DNA of 64,000 bases from Flavobacteriales bacterium UBA2669 (GTDB lineage: Bacteria > Bacteroidota > Bacteroidia > Flavobacteriales_E > Vicingaceae): contig DEMN01000013.1 in the NCBI GenBank assembly GCA_002359215.1, positions 62,001 to 126,000 of the forward strand. The letters run 5' to 3'. Below are positions 24,727 to 33,239 of this stretch, one piece after another. How positions within the stretch are numbered: the first letter of the stretch is position 1; every line of letters starts with the position of its first letter. The position numbers and the translations under genes were made by a program. The notes beneath the pieces were generated by a model that was not told where the DNA came from, did not search any database, and saw nothing but the letters and a program-made list of their open reading frames with translations.

Positions 24727-25975
24727 ATATCTTAAATCAGCTATATTTAATCTATTAAATAACTTAACTACAAGGTTATTTTTTAAGAATAATAAATTAG
24801 GTATTATATCCGGAAAAATGCTACAGCTTCTTTCTCGAAATAAATATCGAATAGTAAAATTAGATTTTACTGAAAATTTAATTAACCGAACCAACTTAAT
24901 AGAATCGAATTTAAGTTATATCTACACAGTAGCTGAACTAAGCAAACCCTCAGAAAAAATATATAAAAATCAATCCTCGATTGGTTATAATATTGTTCCT
25001 AATGGAACCGTTGACCCTATCTCTCCTATGGTTTTATTTGAAAATAAATTATATAAACAAAATTATATTGCATCACACCCTGATAAAAATGTAAATTATA
25101 GAACCAAATTGATAATTCAAGCAACAGCTGGTTATGCATTTATCAAAATGATACGCCCTACTATTGAATTAGAACAAGGAATATTTTTATCAGGTCATTG
25201 GCCACACAACTGGTACCATTGGTTGATAGAAATTTTACCAAAGAGAGAAGTCTATGAATTTTTACCAAAAAAATACAAAAACTACCCCCTATTAATTCCT
25301 GAGAAGATTAAAAATCTTAAAAATCACACTATTGTTTTAAATCAACTTTTTCCAAATGCTACTGTAATTTACTTAAAAGACATACATTGGTATAAAATAG
25401 AAGATTTAGTTTGGCTCGATTCTCCAGTAATATCTTCTCCTGACTTTAAATATAAAAGAGCTAATTTTAATATTTTAGACACCAATCTTAATTGGGAATT
25501 AATGAAAACTTTTAAAAAAAGATTATTAAACGCTGAAAAGAATTTAAGTCCGAAAAGAAGAATTTTTTTAGCACGAAACCAAGATAAAAGGGCATATAAC
25601 CAAAATGAAGTATATGAAATGCTAAAAAAATATGATTTTGAATCCGTTTACTTTGAGAATTTAACCCCTGAAGAGCAAATCAATACAATGAATAATACCA
25701 ACTTTATAGTGGGACCAACTGGAGCAGCATGGGCTAACTTAATTTTTTGCAATGAATATATAAAGGGAGTGATTTGGATGCCTGACATTGTACGCAATGC
25801 TAATATTTATGCTAATTTAGCTCAATTATCAAAAATAAATTTAGTTCACTATTATTATCCGTGTAAATCTGATGATTGGATAGAATTCATGAACTCTAAT
25901 GAAACTGTTGTCATAAATACCAATAAACTTGAAGAAATAATAATTAACCTACTTGATACAAAATTAAATGATTAA
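24710..25975 (+). CDS. Family 61-type glycosyltransferase (DUF563)
   Basis: 421 aa. The GT61 core is visible: GHWPHNWYHWLIEILPK at about 162-178 (His-rich NWYHWL motif), NYPLLIP, SPKRRIFLARNQDKRAYNQN, YFENLTPEEQINTMNNTNF and the signature VGPTGAAWANLIFC. The family contains plant xylosyl- and arabinosyltransferases and EOGT as well as bacterial capsule enzymes; the sugar here is unknown. No membrane helix is evident. It overlaps the previous aminotransferase gene by 17 bp and the next by 8 bp. Confidence 0.85.
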   Translation: MSSIIKYLKSAIFNLLNNLTTRLFFKNNKLGIISGKMLQLLSRNKYRIVKLDFTENLINRTNLIESNLSYIYTVAELSKPSEKIYKNQSSIGYNIVPNGTVDPISPMVLFENKLYKQNYIASHPDKNVNYRTKLIIQATAGYAFIKMIRPTIELEQGIFLSGHWPHNWYHWLIEILPKREVYEFLPKKYKNYPLLIPEKIKNLKNHTIVLNQLFPNATVIYLKDIHWYKIEDLVWLDSPVISSPDFKYKRANFNILDTNLNWELMKTFKKRLLNAEKNLSPKRRIFLARNQDKRAYNQNEVYEMLKKYDFESVYFENLTPEEQINTMNNTNFIVGPTGAAWANLIFCNEYIKGVIWMPDIVRNANIYANLAQLSKINLVHYYYPCKSDDWIEFMNSNETVVINTNKLEEIIINLLDTKLND

Positions 25976-26723
25976 AAAACACATATTTATAATTGGTGGT
26001 CAAAGGTGTGGAACTACTTATCTCTATGGTGTTTTAGATTCTCATCCTGAAATTGAGTTGGCAAAACCTGTTCGGCCAGAGCCAAAATTTTTTTTGAATG
26101 AAGATAGTTTTAAAAAAGGTAAAGAATTTTATGAGAGAAAATATTTTTCAAGTTTGTTGCCAACAATTAAAGTTATAGGCGAAAAAGGAACAAGTTATGT
26201 TGAATATCCAATAGTTGCAGAAAGAATCAAGTCATTTTATCCTGAAGCAAAAATTATTGTTATTCTTAGAAACCCTGTTGAAAGAGCTATTTCAAATTAT
26301 TTTTTTTCTGTAGAAAATGGTTTAGAAACCAGAACTATAGAAGAAGTTTTTCTAACCACTAAAAAAGCACCTATACTAACTAAAGAAATATCAGTATCTC
26401 CGTTTGCTTATTTAGAAAGAGGAATTTATTCAAATTATTTACCTGCTTTTCTTAATCAATTTAATAATAACTTAAAAGTAATTTTTTTTGAAAAATTATT
26501 TTCAGATAGTGACATCTTCGAATATATTTATAAATTTGTTGGGGTTGAAAGCTCTTTTATCTCTGATAAAACAAATCTAAAACTTAATCAATCGAATTTG
26601 CGACAAACGGTGAATGTAGGTATAGAAATTTATGAAAAACTTTATCAATACTATCAACCACATAATAAAAAACTTGAACAACTTTTAGGATATAATATAA
26701 ATTGGCAACATGATAAAATTTAA
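25968..26723 (+). CDS. Sulfotransferase (Sulfotransfer_1 / heparan-sulfate-like)
   Basis: 251 aa. The PAPS loop is IIGGQRCGTTYLYGVLDSHP at residues 7-26; KPVRPEPKFFLNED follows; IGEKGTSYVEYP is the acceptor-side strand; the 3'-phosphate motif is KIIVILRNPVERAISNYFF at about 88-106. SVSPFAYLERGIYSNYL corresponds to the substrate-side region of heparan N/O-sulfotransferases. It is clearly a different subfamily from the sulfotransferase at 21557. Cytosolic, PAPS-dependent. It lies between a GT61 gene and a WecE-like aminotransferase, overlapping both. Confidence 0.88.
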   Translation: MIKKHIFIIGGQRCGTTYLYGVLDSHPEIELAKPVRPEPKFFLNEDSFKKGKEFYERKYFSSLLPTIKVIGEKGTSYVEYPIVAERIKSFYPEAKIIVILRNPVERAISNYFFSVENGLETRTIEEVFLTTKKAPILTKEISVSPFAYLERGIYSNYLPAFLNQFNNNLKVIFFEKLFSDSDIFEYIYKFVGVESSFISDKTNLKLNQSNLRQTVNVGIEIYEKLYQYYQPHNKKLEQLLGYNINWQHDKI

Positions 26724-27852
26724 CAAGCCATATATAACAGGTAAAGAGCTATTATATATAGAAGATGCTATCAATAGAGGTGAATTATCTGGTGATGGAT
26801 ACTATACTGCTCAATGTTCTAAATATTTTTCTTCAAAATTTGGTTTTAATTCCAATTTTCTAACCACTAGTGGAACAGATGCTCTTGAAATGGCAGCCAT
26901 TCTGTCCAATATAAGTGAAGGTGATGAAGTAATAATGCCTTCTTTCACCTTCGTTTCAACAGCAAATGCTTTCATCCTTAGAGGAGCAACTATAAAATTT
27001 GTTGATAGTCAGAAAAACTCCCCTAATATGGATGAAGACTTAATTGAAGCTCTAATAACTGAAAAAACAAAAGCTATTGTTGTTGTTCATTATGGTGGTA
27101 TTGCTTGTGATATGGAGAAAATAATAAGTCTTTCAGAAAAATACAACTTAATTATAATTGAAGATGCAGCACACTCTATAGATTCATATTATAAAAACCA
27201 ACCTTTAGGCTCTATCGGACATTTTGGAGCCTTTTCATTTCATTCTACTAAAAATATCATTTCGGGCGAAGGTGGAATGATGGTAGTAAATGATAAAAAT
27301 GCTATAAAAAGAGCTGAAATTATTAGAGAAAAAGGTACTAATAGATCTTCTTTTTTTAGAGGCGAAATAGATAAATATGGATGGGTAGATATAGGTAGTT
27401 CTTTTTTGCCATCAGAAGTTACTGCTGCATTCTTGTATGCACAATTAGAAGACTTAGATTCTATTCAAACTAAAAGAAAAGAAATATGGAATGATTATTA
27501 TACACAGCTTAAAAGCATAGAACAATTTTATTATCAATTACCAGTAATACCAGATTATGCTACCAACAACGCACATTTATTTTACATTATTTGCCCTTCT
27601 ATTGAAAAAAGAACAGCTCTCATTAATTATCTACTAAACCACAATATAAAAGCTGTTTTCCATTATCAAGCCTTGCATAAATCAAGTTATTATTTAAATC
27701 TTTTATCTAAAACAAATCAATCTGTAAAACCATTAAAAAATGCTGAAAGATATAGTGATTTACTATTAAGACTTCCTTTATTTCCTGATTTATCTAAAAA
27801 TGATATTAATTTAATTTGTAAAAAAATTATAGCTTTTATAAGAGAATCATGA
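26710..27852 (+). CDS. DegT-family sugar aminotransferase, WecE/RffA-like
   Basis: 380 aa. The PLP Lys is K181 in FSFHSTKNIISGEGG. Other motifs are FLTTSGTDALEMAAILSNI, EVIMPSFTFVSTANAFILRG, IEDAAHSIDSYY and GWVDIGSSFLPSEVTAAFL. The TSGTDALEMAA and KNIISGEGG wording is close to dTDP-4-amino-4,6-dideoxygalactose transaminase. So the locus probably makes a second amino sugar, with nitrogen at C4, distinct from the FdtB product. It overlaps the sulfotransferase gene by 14 bp and the following GT2 gene by 4 bp. Confidence 0.88.
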   Translation: MIKFNKPYITGKELLYIEDAINRGELSGDGYYTAQCSKYFSSKFGFNSNFLTTSGTDALEMAAILSNISEGDEVIMPSFTFVSTANAFILRGATIKFVDSQKNSPNMDEDLIEALITEKTKAIVVVHYGGIACDMEKIISLSEKYNLIIIEDAAHSIDSYYKNQPLGSIGHFGAFSFHSTKNIISGEGGMMVVNDKNAIKRAEIIREKGTNRSSFFRGEIDKYGWVDIGSSFLPSEVTAAFLYAQLEDLDSIQTKRKEIWNDYYTQLKSIEQFYYQLPVIPDYATNNAHLFYIICPSIEKRTALINYLLNHNIKAVFHYQALHKSSYYLNLLSKTNQSVKPLKNAERYSDLLLRLPLFPDLSKNDINLICKKIIAFIRES

Positions 27853-28724
27853 TATTAAGTGTTAGACTAATGACATATAATCATGCAAAATATATTACCC
27901 AATGTTTAAATAGTATTGAGCAACAGCAAACTTCTTTTCCTTTTGAAGTAATTATTGGTGATGATTTTTCAACTGACAATAACATAGCCCTTATTCAACA
28001 ATTTATTGCTTCATCAACCAATAAAAATATCAAGTATATTTTATTGGACAGAAAAAAAGGTGATGAATATGATATAAATAGACAAAAAAAAGGACGTTTA
28101 TATAACTTTCTGAATATAATTAATCATTGCAAAGGAAAGTACATAGCACTTATAGATGGTGATGATTATTGGACAGACTCTTACAAATTACAAAAACAAG
28201 TTGATTTTTTAGAAACCAACCCCGAATTTAACATCTGTTTCACTAAGTCTAATATGTTAAAAAAAAATAAATTAGAACTACACCCTATCCCTAACATATC
28301 CAAAGAAGGTATTTATACCTATGATGATTTGTTAACACATTATAACTTTATAACTACAGCAAGTCTAATGTATAGAAATGTTATTATCATTCCTGAATGG
28401 TTTTGTGAGCTACCATATGGAGACTTAGGTCTTTATGGAATAATTTCACAAAACAGTAAATTAAAATGTTTACCAGATATTACTACAATCTATAGGATTC
28501 ATGAAGATGGTTTTTGGTCTAACTCAAATACTATTGAAAAAACACTTAAAACTATACAATTCAATAAACTTATAAGTAGAATCTTAAATCGAAAGCAAAA
28601 AAAAATTATACAAAAAAAACAAACCAATCTAATTAACTATATTAGCTATCAACTTCATAAAAAAAATAGACTTTTACGGGTGTTAAAACGTATTCAATTA
28701 AACTTTAAGTATAATCTTTTATGA
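27849..28724 (+). CDS. Family 2 glycosyltransferase
   Basis: 291 aa GT-A enzyme. The N-terminus is SVRLMTYNHAKYITQCLNSI, followed by FEVIIGDDFSTDNN and the DXD-type motif ALIDGDDYWTD at about 97-107. The C-terminus is very basic (NRKQKKIIQKKQ), suggesting peripheral membrane attachment. Overlaps both neighbours by 4 bp (ATGA). The closest recognisable type is the capsular GT2 enzymes with an N-terminal TYNHAKYI; the sugar is unknown. Confidence 0.88.
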   Translation: MILSVRLMTYNHAKYITQCLNSIEQQQTSFPFEVIIGDDFSTDNNIALIQQFIASSTNKNIKYILLDRKKGDEYDINRQKKGRLYNFLNIINHCKGKYIALIDGDDYWTDSYKLQKQVDFLETNPEFNICFTKSNMLKKNKLELHPIPNISKEGIYTYDDLLTHYNFITTASLMYRNVIIIPEWFCELPYGDLGLYGIISQNSKLKCLPDITTIYRIHEDGFWSNSNTIEKTLKTIQFNKLISRILNRKQKKIIQKKQTNLINYISYQLHKKNRLLRVLKRIQLNFKYNLL

Positions 28725-29518
28725 GACCAAAAATATCCATTATCATCCCTTGCTACAATATGGGAATATACCTACAAGAAACAATGAACAGTGTTAGTTC
28801 CTGTCCTAACAAAAACGATTATGAGGTTATAATTGTAAATGATGGTTCTACAGATATCCCAACCCTTGAACTTTTAAAAAAAATAGAACAACAGGGGTTA
28901 TTTGTGTTAAATCAAGAAAATCAAGGCTTAGCAAAAGCTAGAAATAATGGAATAAAATTAGCAGAAGGTGAATATATACTACCTTTGGATGCCGATAATA
29001 AAATTAGGCACAACTATATTTCCGAAAGTATTAAACTATTAGAACGAGATGAAAATATTGATGTAGTTTATGGCAACAAACAACATTTTGGTGAAGAAAA
29101 CAAATTAGTGAATGTCCCTGATTTTGATTTTACGTTACTCTGTACGAAAAACTACATAGATGCTTGTGCTGTTTATCGCAAATCTATTTGGAACAAAGTA
29201 AGTGGTTATGATGAGAACATGCCGATAATGGGCTACGAAGATTGGGATTTTTGGCTACGCATAGCTTTACAAGGAGCAAAGTTCTATCACATAAATGAAG
29301 TGACTTTTGATTATAGAGTTAGAAGCAACTCAATGATTGCAGAAACCAATAAAAATTATCATACTATTTTAAATTATATGCTCAACAAAAAAGAATTAAC
29401 AGTGGTTAACTCCATTAGGAACAATGTCTTTGAGGCTAGAAGGGCATACCATATTAAAAATTCTAAAGAGTACAAACTTGGCAAATTACTCTTAATGCCT
29501 TTAAGGTGGTTTAAATAG
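28721..29518 (+). CDS. Family 2 glycosyltransferase
   Basis: 265 aa. Full GT2 pattern: ISIIIPCYNMGIYLQETMNS, YEVIIVNDGSTD, GLAKARNNGIKLAEGEYILP, and LDADNKIR (about 87-94) as the metal/donor motif. GYEDWDFWLRIALQG near residue 168 is the ED-type catalytic base region, which indicates an inverting transferase. A 44-bp gap with a TTACTTTG stretch follows before the next gene, possibly a weak internal promoter. Confidence 0.9.
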   Translation: MRPKISIIIPCYNMGIYLQETMNSVSSCPNKNDYEVIIVNDGSTDIPTLELLKKIEQQGLFVLNQENQGLAKARNNGIKLAEGEYILPLDADNKIRHNYISESIKLLERDENIDVVYGNKQHFGEENKLVNVPDFDFTLLCTKNYIDACAVYRKSIWNKVSGYDENMPIMGYEDWDFWLRIALQGAKFYHINEVTFDYRVRSNSMIAETNKNYHTILNYMLNKKELTVVNSIRNNVFEARRAYHIKNSKEYKLGKLLLMPLRWFK

Positions 29519-29562
29519 ATTTTTTAATAATTTTTAATTTACTTTGTTTTTTTGTAACTTCC

Positions 29563-30363
29563 ATGCTAGGTAATAAACACATTATATTTTTACATTTGCC
29601 CAAAAATGGAGGCACAACGCTTAATCAGGTATTAACTCGCTTTTTCAATAATAAAAATATTTTTAGTGTTACTTGGCATGGAGAAAAAGGGAATTTAGAT
29701 GATTTTTATAGTTTACCTATTGAAGAAAAAAATAACATCAGGCTTGTAAGAGGACATTTTGATTATGGTATTCATAATCACTTTAATCAAGAATCAGAAT
29801 ATTTTACATTTTTGAGAAAGTCAGAAGAACGATTAATGTCTTTTTATAATTATGTAAAAAGAAGACCTGAAAACAGATTGTTTGACCTAGTCAATGAAAA
29901 GAACATGAGCTTTGAAGAATTTATTATGCTTAATGACAAAGATGGGAACAATGGTCAAGTCAGGAAATTATCAGGGATTGATGGCGATGAAAAAATTATG
30001 CTGAAAACAGCTATTAAAAATATTGAAACTCATTTTCCTGTTGTTGGTTTACAAGAATATTTTGATGAGTCTCTTTTAGTACTTGCTCATCATTATGGAT
30101 GGTCTCTTCCTTTTTACATTAAACAAAATGTTTCTAAAAAGAAAAAAAATGTTTCCAATAAAGAAAAGAAACTAATCGAACTACATAATCAAGGTGATAT
30201 TGCTCTTTATTCTTATATAGAAAACAGACTTCGACAACAAAGTAAGAATGTTCCATTTTTTACATCAAAGTTATTGATGCTTCGTTTAACCAATTTTTTA
30301 CTAAGTAACCCCATTGCAATTAGAATATTTAAAACCAGAAAACTTTTAAAGTTAGAGCAATAA
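29563..30363 (+). CDS. Sulfotransferase-family protein (Sulfotransfer_2-like)
   Basis: 266 aa. The PAPS-loop-like motif is IIFLHLPKNGGTTLNQVLTR at residues 7-26 (family consensus HIPKTGGTS), GHFDYGIHNHF follows, and YFTFLRKSEERLMSFYNYVK is the 3'-phosphate-binding counterpart. In the last, Lys replaces the more usual Asp-Pro (LRDPVER), so cofactor binding may differ. No signal peptide. This is the third sulfotransferase family in the locus and the least typical. It could be a 2-O-type uronic acid or chondroitin-like sulfotransferase; this is family resemblance only. Confidence 0.72.
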   Translation: MLGNKHIIFLHLPKNGGTTLNQVLTRFFNNKNIFSVTWHGEKGNLDDFYSLPIEEKNNIRLVRGHFDYGIHNHFNQESEYFTFLRKSEERLMSFYNYVKRRPENRLFDLVNEKNMSFEEFIMLNDKDGNNGQVRKLSGIDGDEKIMLKTAIKNIETHFPVVGLQEYFDESLLVLAHHYGWSLPFYIKQNVSKKKKNVSNKEKKLIELHNQGDIALYSYIENRLRQQSKNVPFFTSKLLMLRLTNFLLSNPIAIRIFKTRKLLKLEQ

Positions 30364-30366
30364 ATA

Positions 30367-31257
30367 ATGTCAACCGAAAAGAAAATAAAAATAATTATTC
30401 TTAATTATAACTCAGCTAATGAAACCGTTGAGTTGTATCAACAACTACTTTCTTTTTCTCACTCTTTTATTGATGTTTTAATAATTGATAACCTATCTAA
30501 TAAAGATGATCTTAAAATTTTAACCTCTAAAGTACCTCATAACCAATTACTATTAAACAATAAAAATTTAGGATATGCCGGAGGCAACAACATTGGAATT
30601 AATTTGTCTATTCAAGATAACTATGATTATACTTTAATTTTAAATCCTGACATTAGATTAACTAATGAAACCATTCCAACATTACTTGCAAGTTATACTA
30701 CTTATCCTAATGCTGCAGCTTTTGGACCTAGAATTTGTTATAGAAATGAGCCACAAAAAATCTATTCCGATGGAGGTTTAATTAATCGTAAAGAAGGATA
30801 TTTAACTAATCATTTAAATTTTCAAAAAAACATTGGCGAAATAAATATTACCTCTCCAATTCATGAGACGGATTATGTAAATGGTAGTTGTATTTTAATA
30901 AATAATGAAATCGTTAAAAAAATTGGTCCTTTAAAAAATTATTTCTTCCTATATTTTGAAGAAACAGAATGGTGCTTAAGAGCTAAAACAAATGGCTACT
31001 CAAGTTTTATAAACACTAATTCAATTTCATATCATTTAACGAGTAACAAAAGTAAAAACTATCATTATTTTATGGTTCGTAATCGTGTTTTTTTAGCGAA
31101 GATTGAAAATCAATATTATTCTTTTACAAGAAATAAAATATTTAAAAATTTACTAAAAGAACTTCTTAATATAGTTACAAAAGGAACTTTTCCAAAATAT
31201 TGGTGGACAAGGATGAGAGGTTTAGTATCTGGCATTTTTTATACTATTAAGGAATGA
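30367..31257 (+). CDS. Family 2 glycosyltransferase, rhamnosyltransferase-like
   Basis: 296 aa. IKIIILNYNSANETVELYQQ, DVLIIDNLSNKDD, NLGYAGGNNIGINLS and TLILNPDIRLTNE form the pattern of dTDP-rhamnosyltransferase-like GT2 enzymes (WbbL type); DYVNGSCILIN and YFLYFEETEWCLRAKTNGY complete it. It lies 3 bp after the sulfotransferase gene and overlaps the next by 4 bp. Donor sugar is inferred only from family resemblance. Confidence 0.87.
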   Translation: MSTEKKIKIIILNYNSANETVELYQQLLSFSHSFIDVLIIDNLSNKDDLKILTSKVPHNQLLLNNKNLGYAGGNNIGINLSIQDNYDYTLILNPDIRLTNETIPTLLASYTTYPNAAAFGPRICYRNEPQKIYSDGGLINRKEGYLTNHLNFQKNIGEINITSPIHETDYVNGSCILINNEIVKKIGPLKNYFFLYFEETEWCLRAKTNGYSSFINTNSISYHLTSNKSKNYHYFMVRNRVFLAKIENQYYSFTRNKIFKNLLKELLNIVTKGTFPKYWWTRMRGLVSGIFYTIKE

Positions 31258-32306
31258 ATATTTTTTTACCATTTAAAAAAGATAAAAATCCAGTATTGGA
31301 TGAAATAGAACAATACTTTGATGGTAATTTTATATATGACCACTATAAAAATTTTGATAATCACCAAATTGACATTGTAAATATTCATTGGCCCGAAAGT
31401 ATTTTTAATTATTCCGAACCCAGTCTAAATGATCTTTCTGATTTAGAGACAGAACTAAAAAAATGGAAAACAAAATCCAAAATAGTGTATACCAGACATA
31501 ATATTTTGCCTCATAAAAGTAAATCTGAAAACCTTATTGAATTATACCGTTTAGTTCTTCAATATTGTGATGGAATTATACATATGGGAAATTACAGTAA
31601 AACAGAACTTGAAAGTCATTATACAGAATTATCAATAAAAAAATCTATAGTTATTCCTCATCCTGCTTATACCCTTTTTAAAAATCAAATCTCGAAATCG
31701 GAAGCTAGAAAGAAACTAAAAATTGGAGAGTATAAAAATGTTATTCTAGTATTTGGCTCTATAAGAACAAAAGCTGAATTAAAGTTGATTAAAACTGCTT
31801 TTAACAACTTAAAACTCGAAAATAAATATTTATTAATCTCCAACCTCAATATTTATAAACCTTTACCTACTACCTTTTTACAACGAGTAAAAAAATTCAG
31901 TCTTACAAAAGCTGAAAAACTAAGACTTAGTTTATCCAATAATGTAACCATCAATTATAACTTTATTGAAAATAATGATGTACAGGTTTATTTAAATGCT
32001 GCTGATGTATTATTAATTCCCAGAATAGATTTATTAAATTCAGGCAATGTTTTTTTAGGGTTTTCATTCAAAAAAATTGTAGTAGGACCTAAAATTGGCA
32101 ATATTGCTGAAGTTCTAGAGATTACTAATAATCCGGCATTTAGTCCTAAAGATGCTAATTCAGCAACTTTAGCTCTAGAAAGTGCATTTAAATTACATAA
32201 GAAAAAAGGGATTGAAAATTATAATTTTGTAAATAATAATTGTCACCCTATAATAATAGCTAAATCCTTAAAAAACTTCTTTAACCAATTGCTAATAAAT
32301 AATTAA
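31254..32306 (+). CDS. Glycosyltransferase, GT-B fold
   Basis: 350 aa. Features of a GT4-like enzyme: IDIVNIHWPESIF, TKSKIVYTRHNILPHKSK, GIIHMGNYSKTELESHY, a hinge at VIPHPAYTLFKNQ and a C-terminal donor domain with VILVFGSIRTKAELKLI, VYLNAADVLLIPRIDLLNSG and GPKIGNIAEVLEI. The usual E-x7-E is altered (PRIDLLNSGNVFLGFSF), so retaining catalysis is uncertain. Overlaps its upstream neighbour by 4 bp and its downstream neighbour by 1 bp. Confidence 0.78.
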   Translation: MNIFLPFKKDKNPVLDEIEQYFDGNFIYDHYKNFDNHQIDIVNIHWPESIFNYSEPSLNDLSDLETELKKWKTKSKIVYTRHNILPHKSKSENLIELYRLVLQYCDGIIHMGNYSKTELESHYTELSIKKSIVIPHPAYTLFKNQISKSEARKKLKIGEYKNVILVFGSIRTKAELKLIKTAFNNLKLENKYLLISNLNIYKPLPTTFLQRVKKFSLTKAEKLRLSLSNNVTINYNFIENNDVQVYLNAADVLLIPRIDLLNSGNVFLGFSFKKIVVGPKIGNIAEVLEITNNPAFSPKDANSATLALESAFKLHKKKGIENYNFVNNNCHPIIIAKSLKNFFNQLLINN

Positions 32307-33232
32307 TGCTAAAAAAAGTTTCCATATTAATACCTCTTTACAATGCAGAGCAATACATTGCAGAAACGATTACTTCCATAACTAATCAAAGCTATGCTAA
32401 CATAGAATTAATTATTGTGGATGACGGCTCTACCGACAACAGTTATGAAATAGCAAAAACTTATGCTTCAGAAAAAATAAAAGTATTTCAACAAGAAAAT
32501 AAAGGTGGATGTGCCGCTAGAAATAAAGCATTGGAACTTTCTACAGGAGAATACATTGTGTTTTTTGATGCAGATGACATCATGTATAAAGACAAAATAA
32601 AAAACCAAATGGAGTTGGTCGAGAAATACGGTGATGACTATATTTACTCTTCCCAATGGATTTCTTTTACAGGAAATATACCTACGGTTTTTCCACTCAA
32701 AACAATTATAGATAAAGATTTTGATAGTCCTATTGATTGGTTAAGCACTTCTTGGTTAAATAAGTCGGGAGCGGTTGGTATTTGGTTAACACCTAAAAAA
32801 CTAATTGAACAAGCCGGCAAATGGAATGAAACTTTAAAAGTAAATCAAGATGGCGAATATTTTTTTCGGGTTTTATTAAAAAGCAAAGGAATTAAGTTTG
32901 TTGATAATGCTTATATGTTTTATCGAAGAGAAATTAAAACAAGTATTAGTAATAAACATATTCCCGAAAGAGCTAATTCCATGTTACAATCATACATTAG
33001 TTACGAAAAAATACTTGAACTAAAAGATACTACTGAAGTTAGAAAAGCATTGGCTTTTAACTATGCTAAGTTTATTTACATATTTCATAAGAAGGAAAAA
33101 GAATTAATTAATATTGCATGGCAGAGAATTGAAAAACTAAATGTGGATGAAAAATGGAAAATTGGAGGAAAAAAATTTCAACTCCTTTGCCAATTAATTG
33201 GTTTTAAAAATGCATTAAAACTAAAAAAATAG
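32306..33232 (+). CDS. Family 2 glycosyltransferase
   Basis: 308 aa. Classic GT2: VSILIPLYNAEQYIAETITS, ANIELIIVDDGSTDNSYEIA, NKGGCAARNKALELSTGEYI, FFDADDIMYKDKI (about 90-102). KVNQDGEYFFRVLLKSKG provides the acceptor-side catalytic acid. Its ATG overlaps the last base of the previous stop codon and it ends 7 bp before the next gene. Confidence 0.9.
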   Translation: MLKKVSILIPLYNAEQYIAETITSITNQSYANIELIIVDDGSTDNSYEIAKTYASEKIKVFQQENKGGCAARNKALELSTGEYIVFFDADDIMYKDKIKNQMELVEKYGDDYIYSSQWISFTGNIPTVFPLKTIIDKDFDSPIDWLSTSWLNKSGAVGIWLTPKKLIEQAGKWNETLKVNQDGEYFFRVLLKSKGIKFVDNAYMFYRREIKTSISNKHIPERANSMLQSYISYEKILELKDTTEVRKALAFNYAKFIYIFHKKEKELINIAWQRIEKLNVDEKWKIGGKKFQLLCQLIGFKNALKLKK

Positions 33233-33239
33233 AGTTTAA

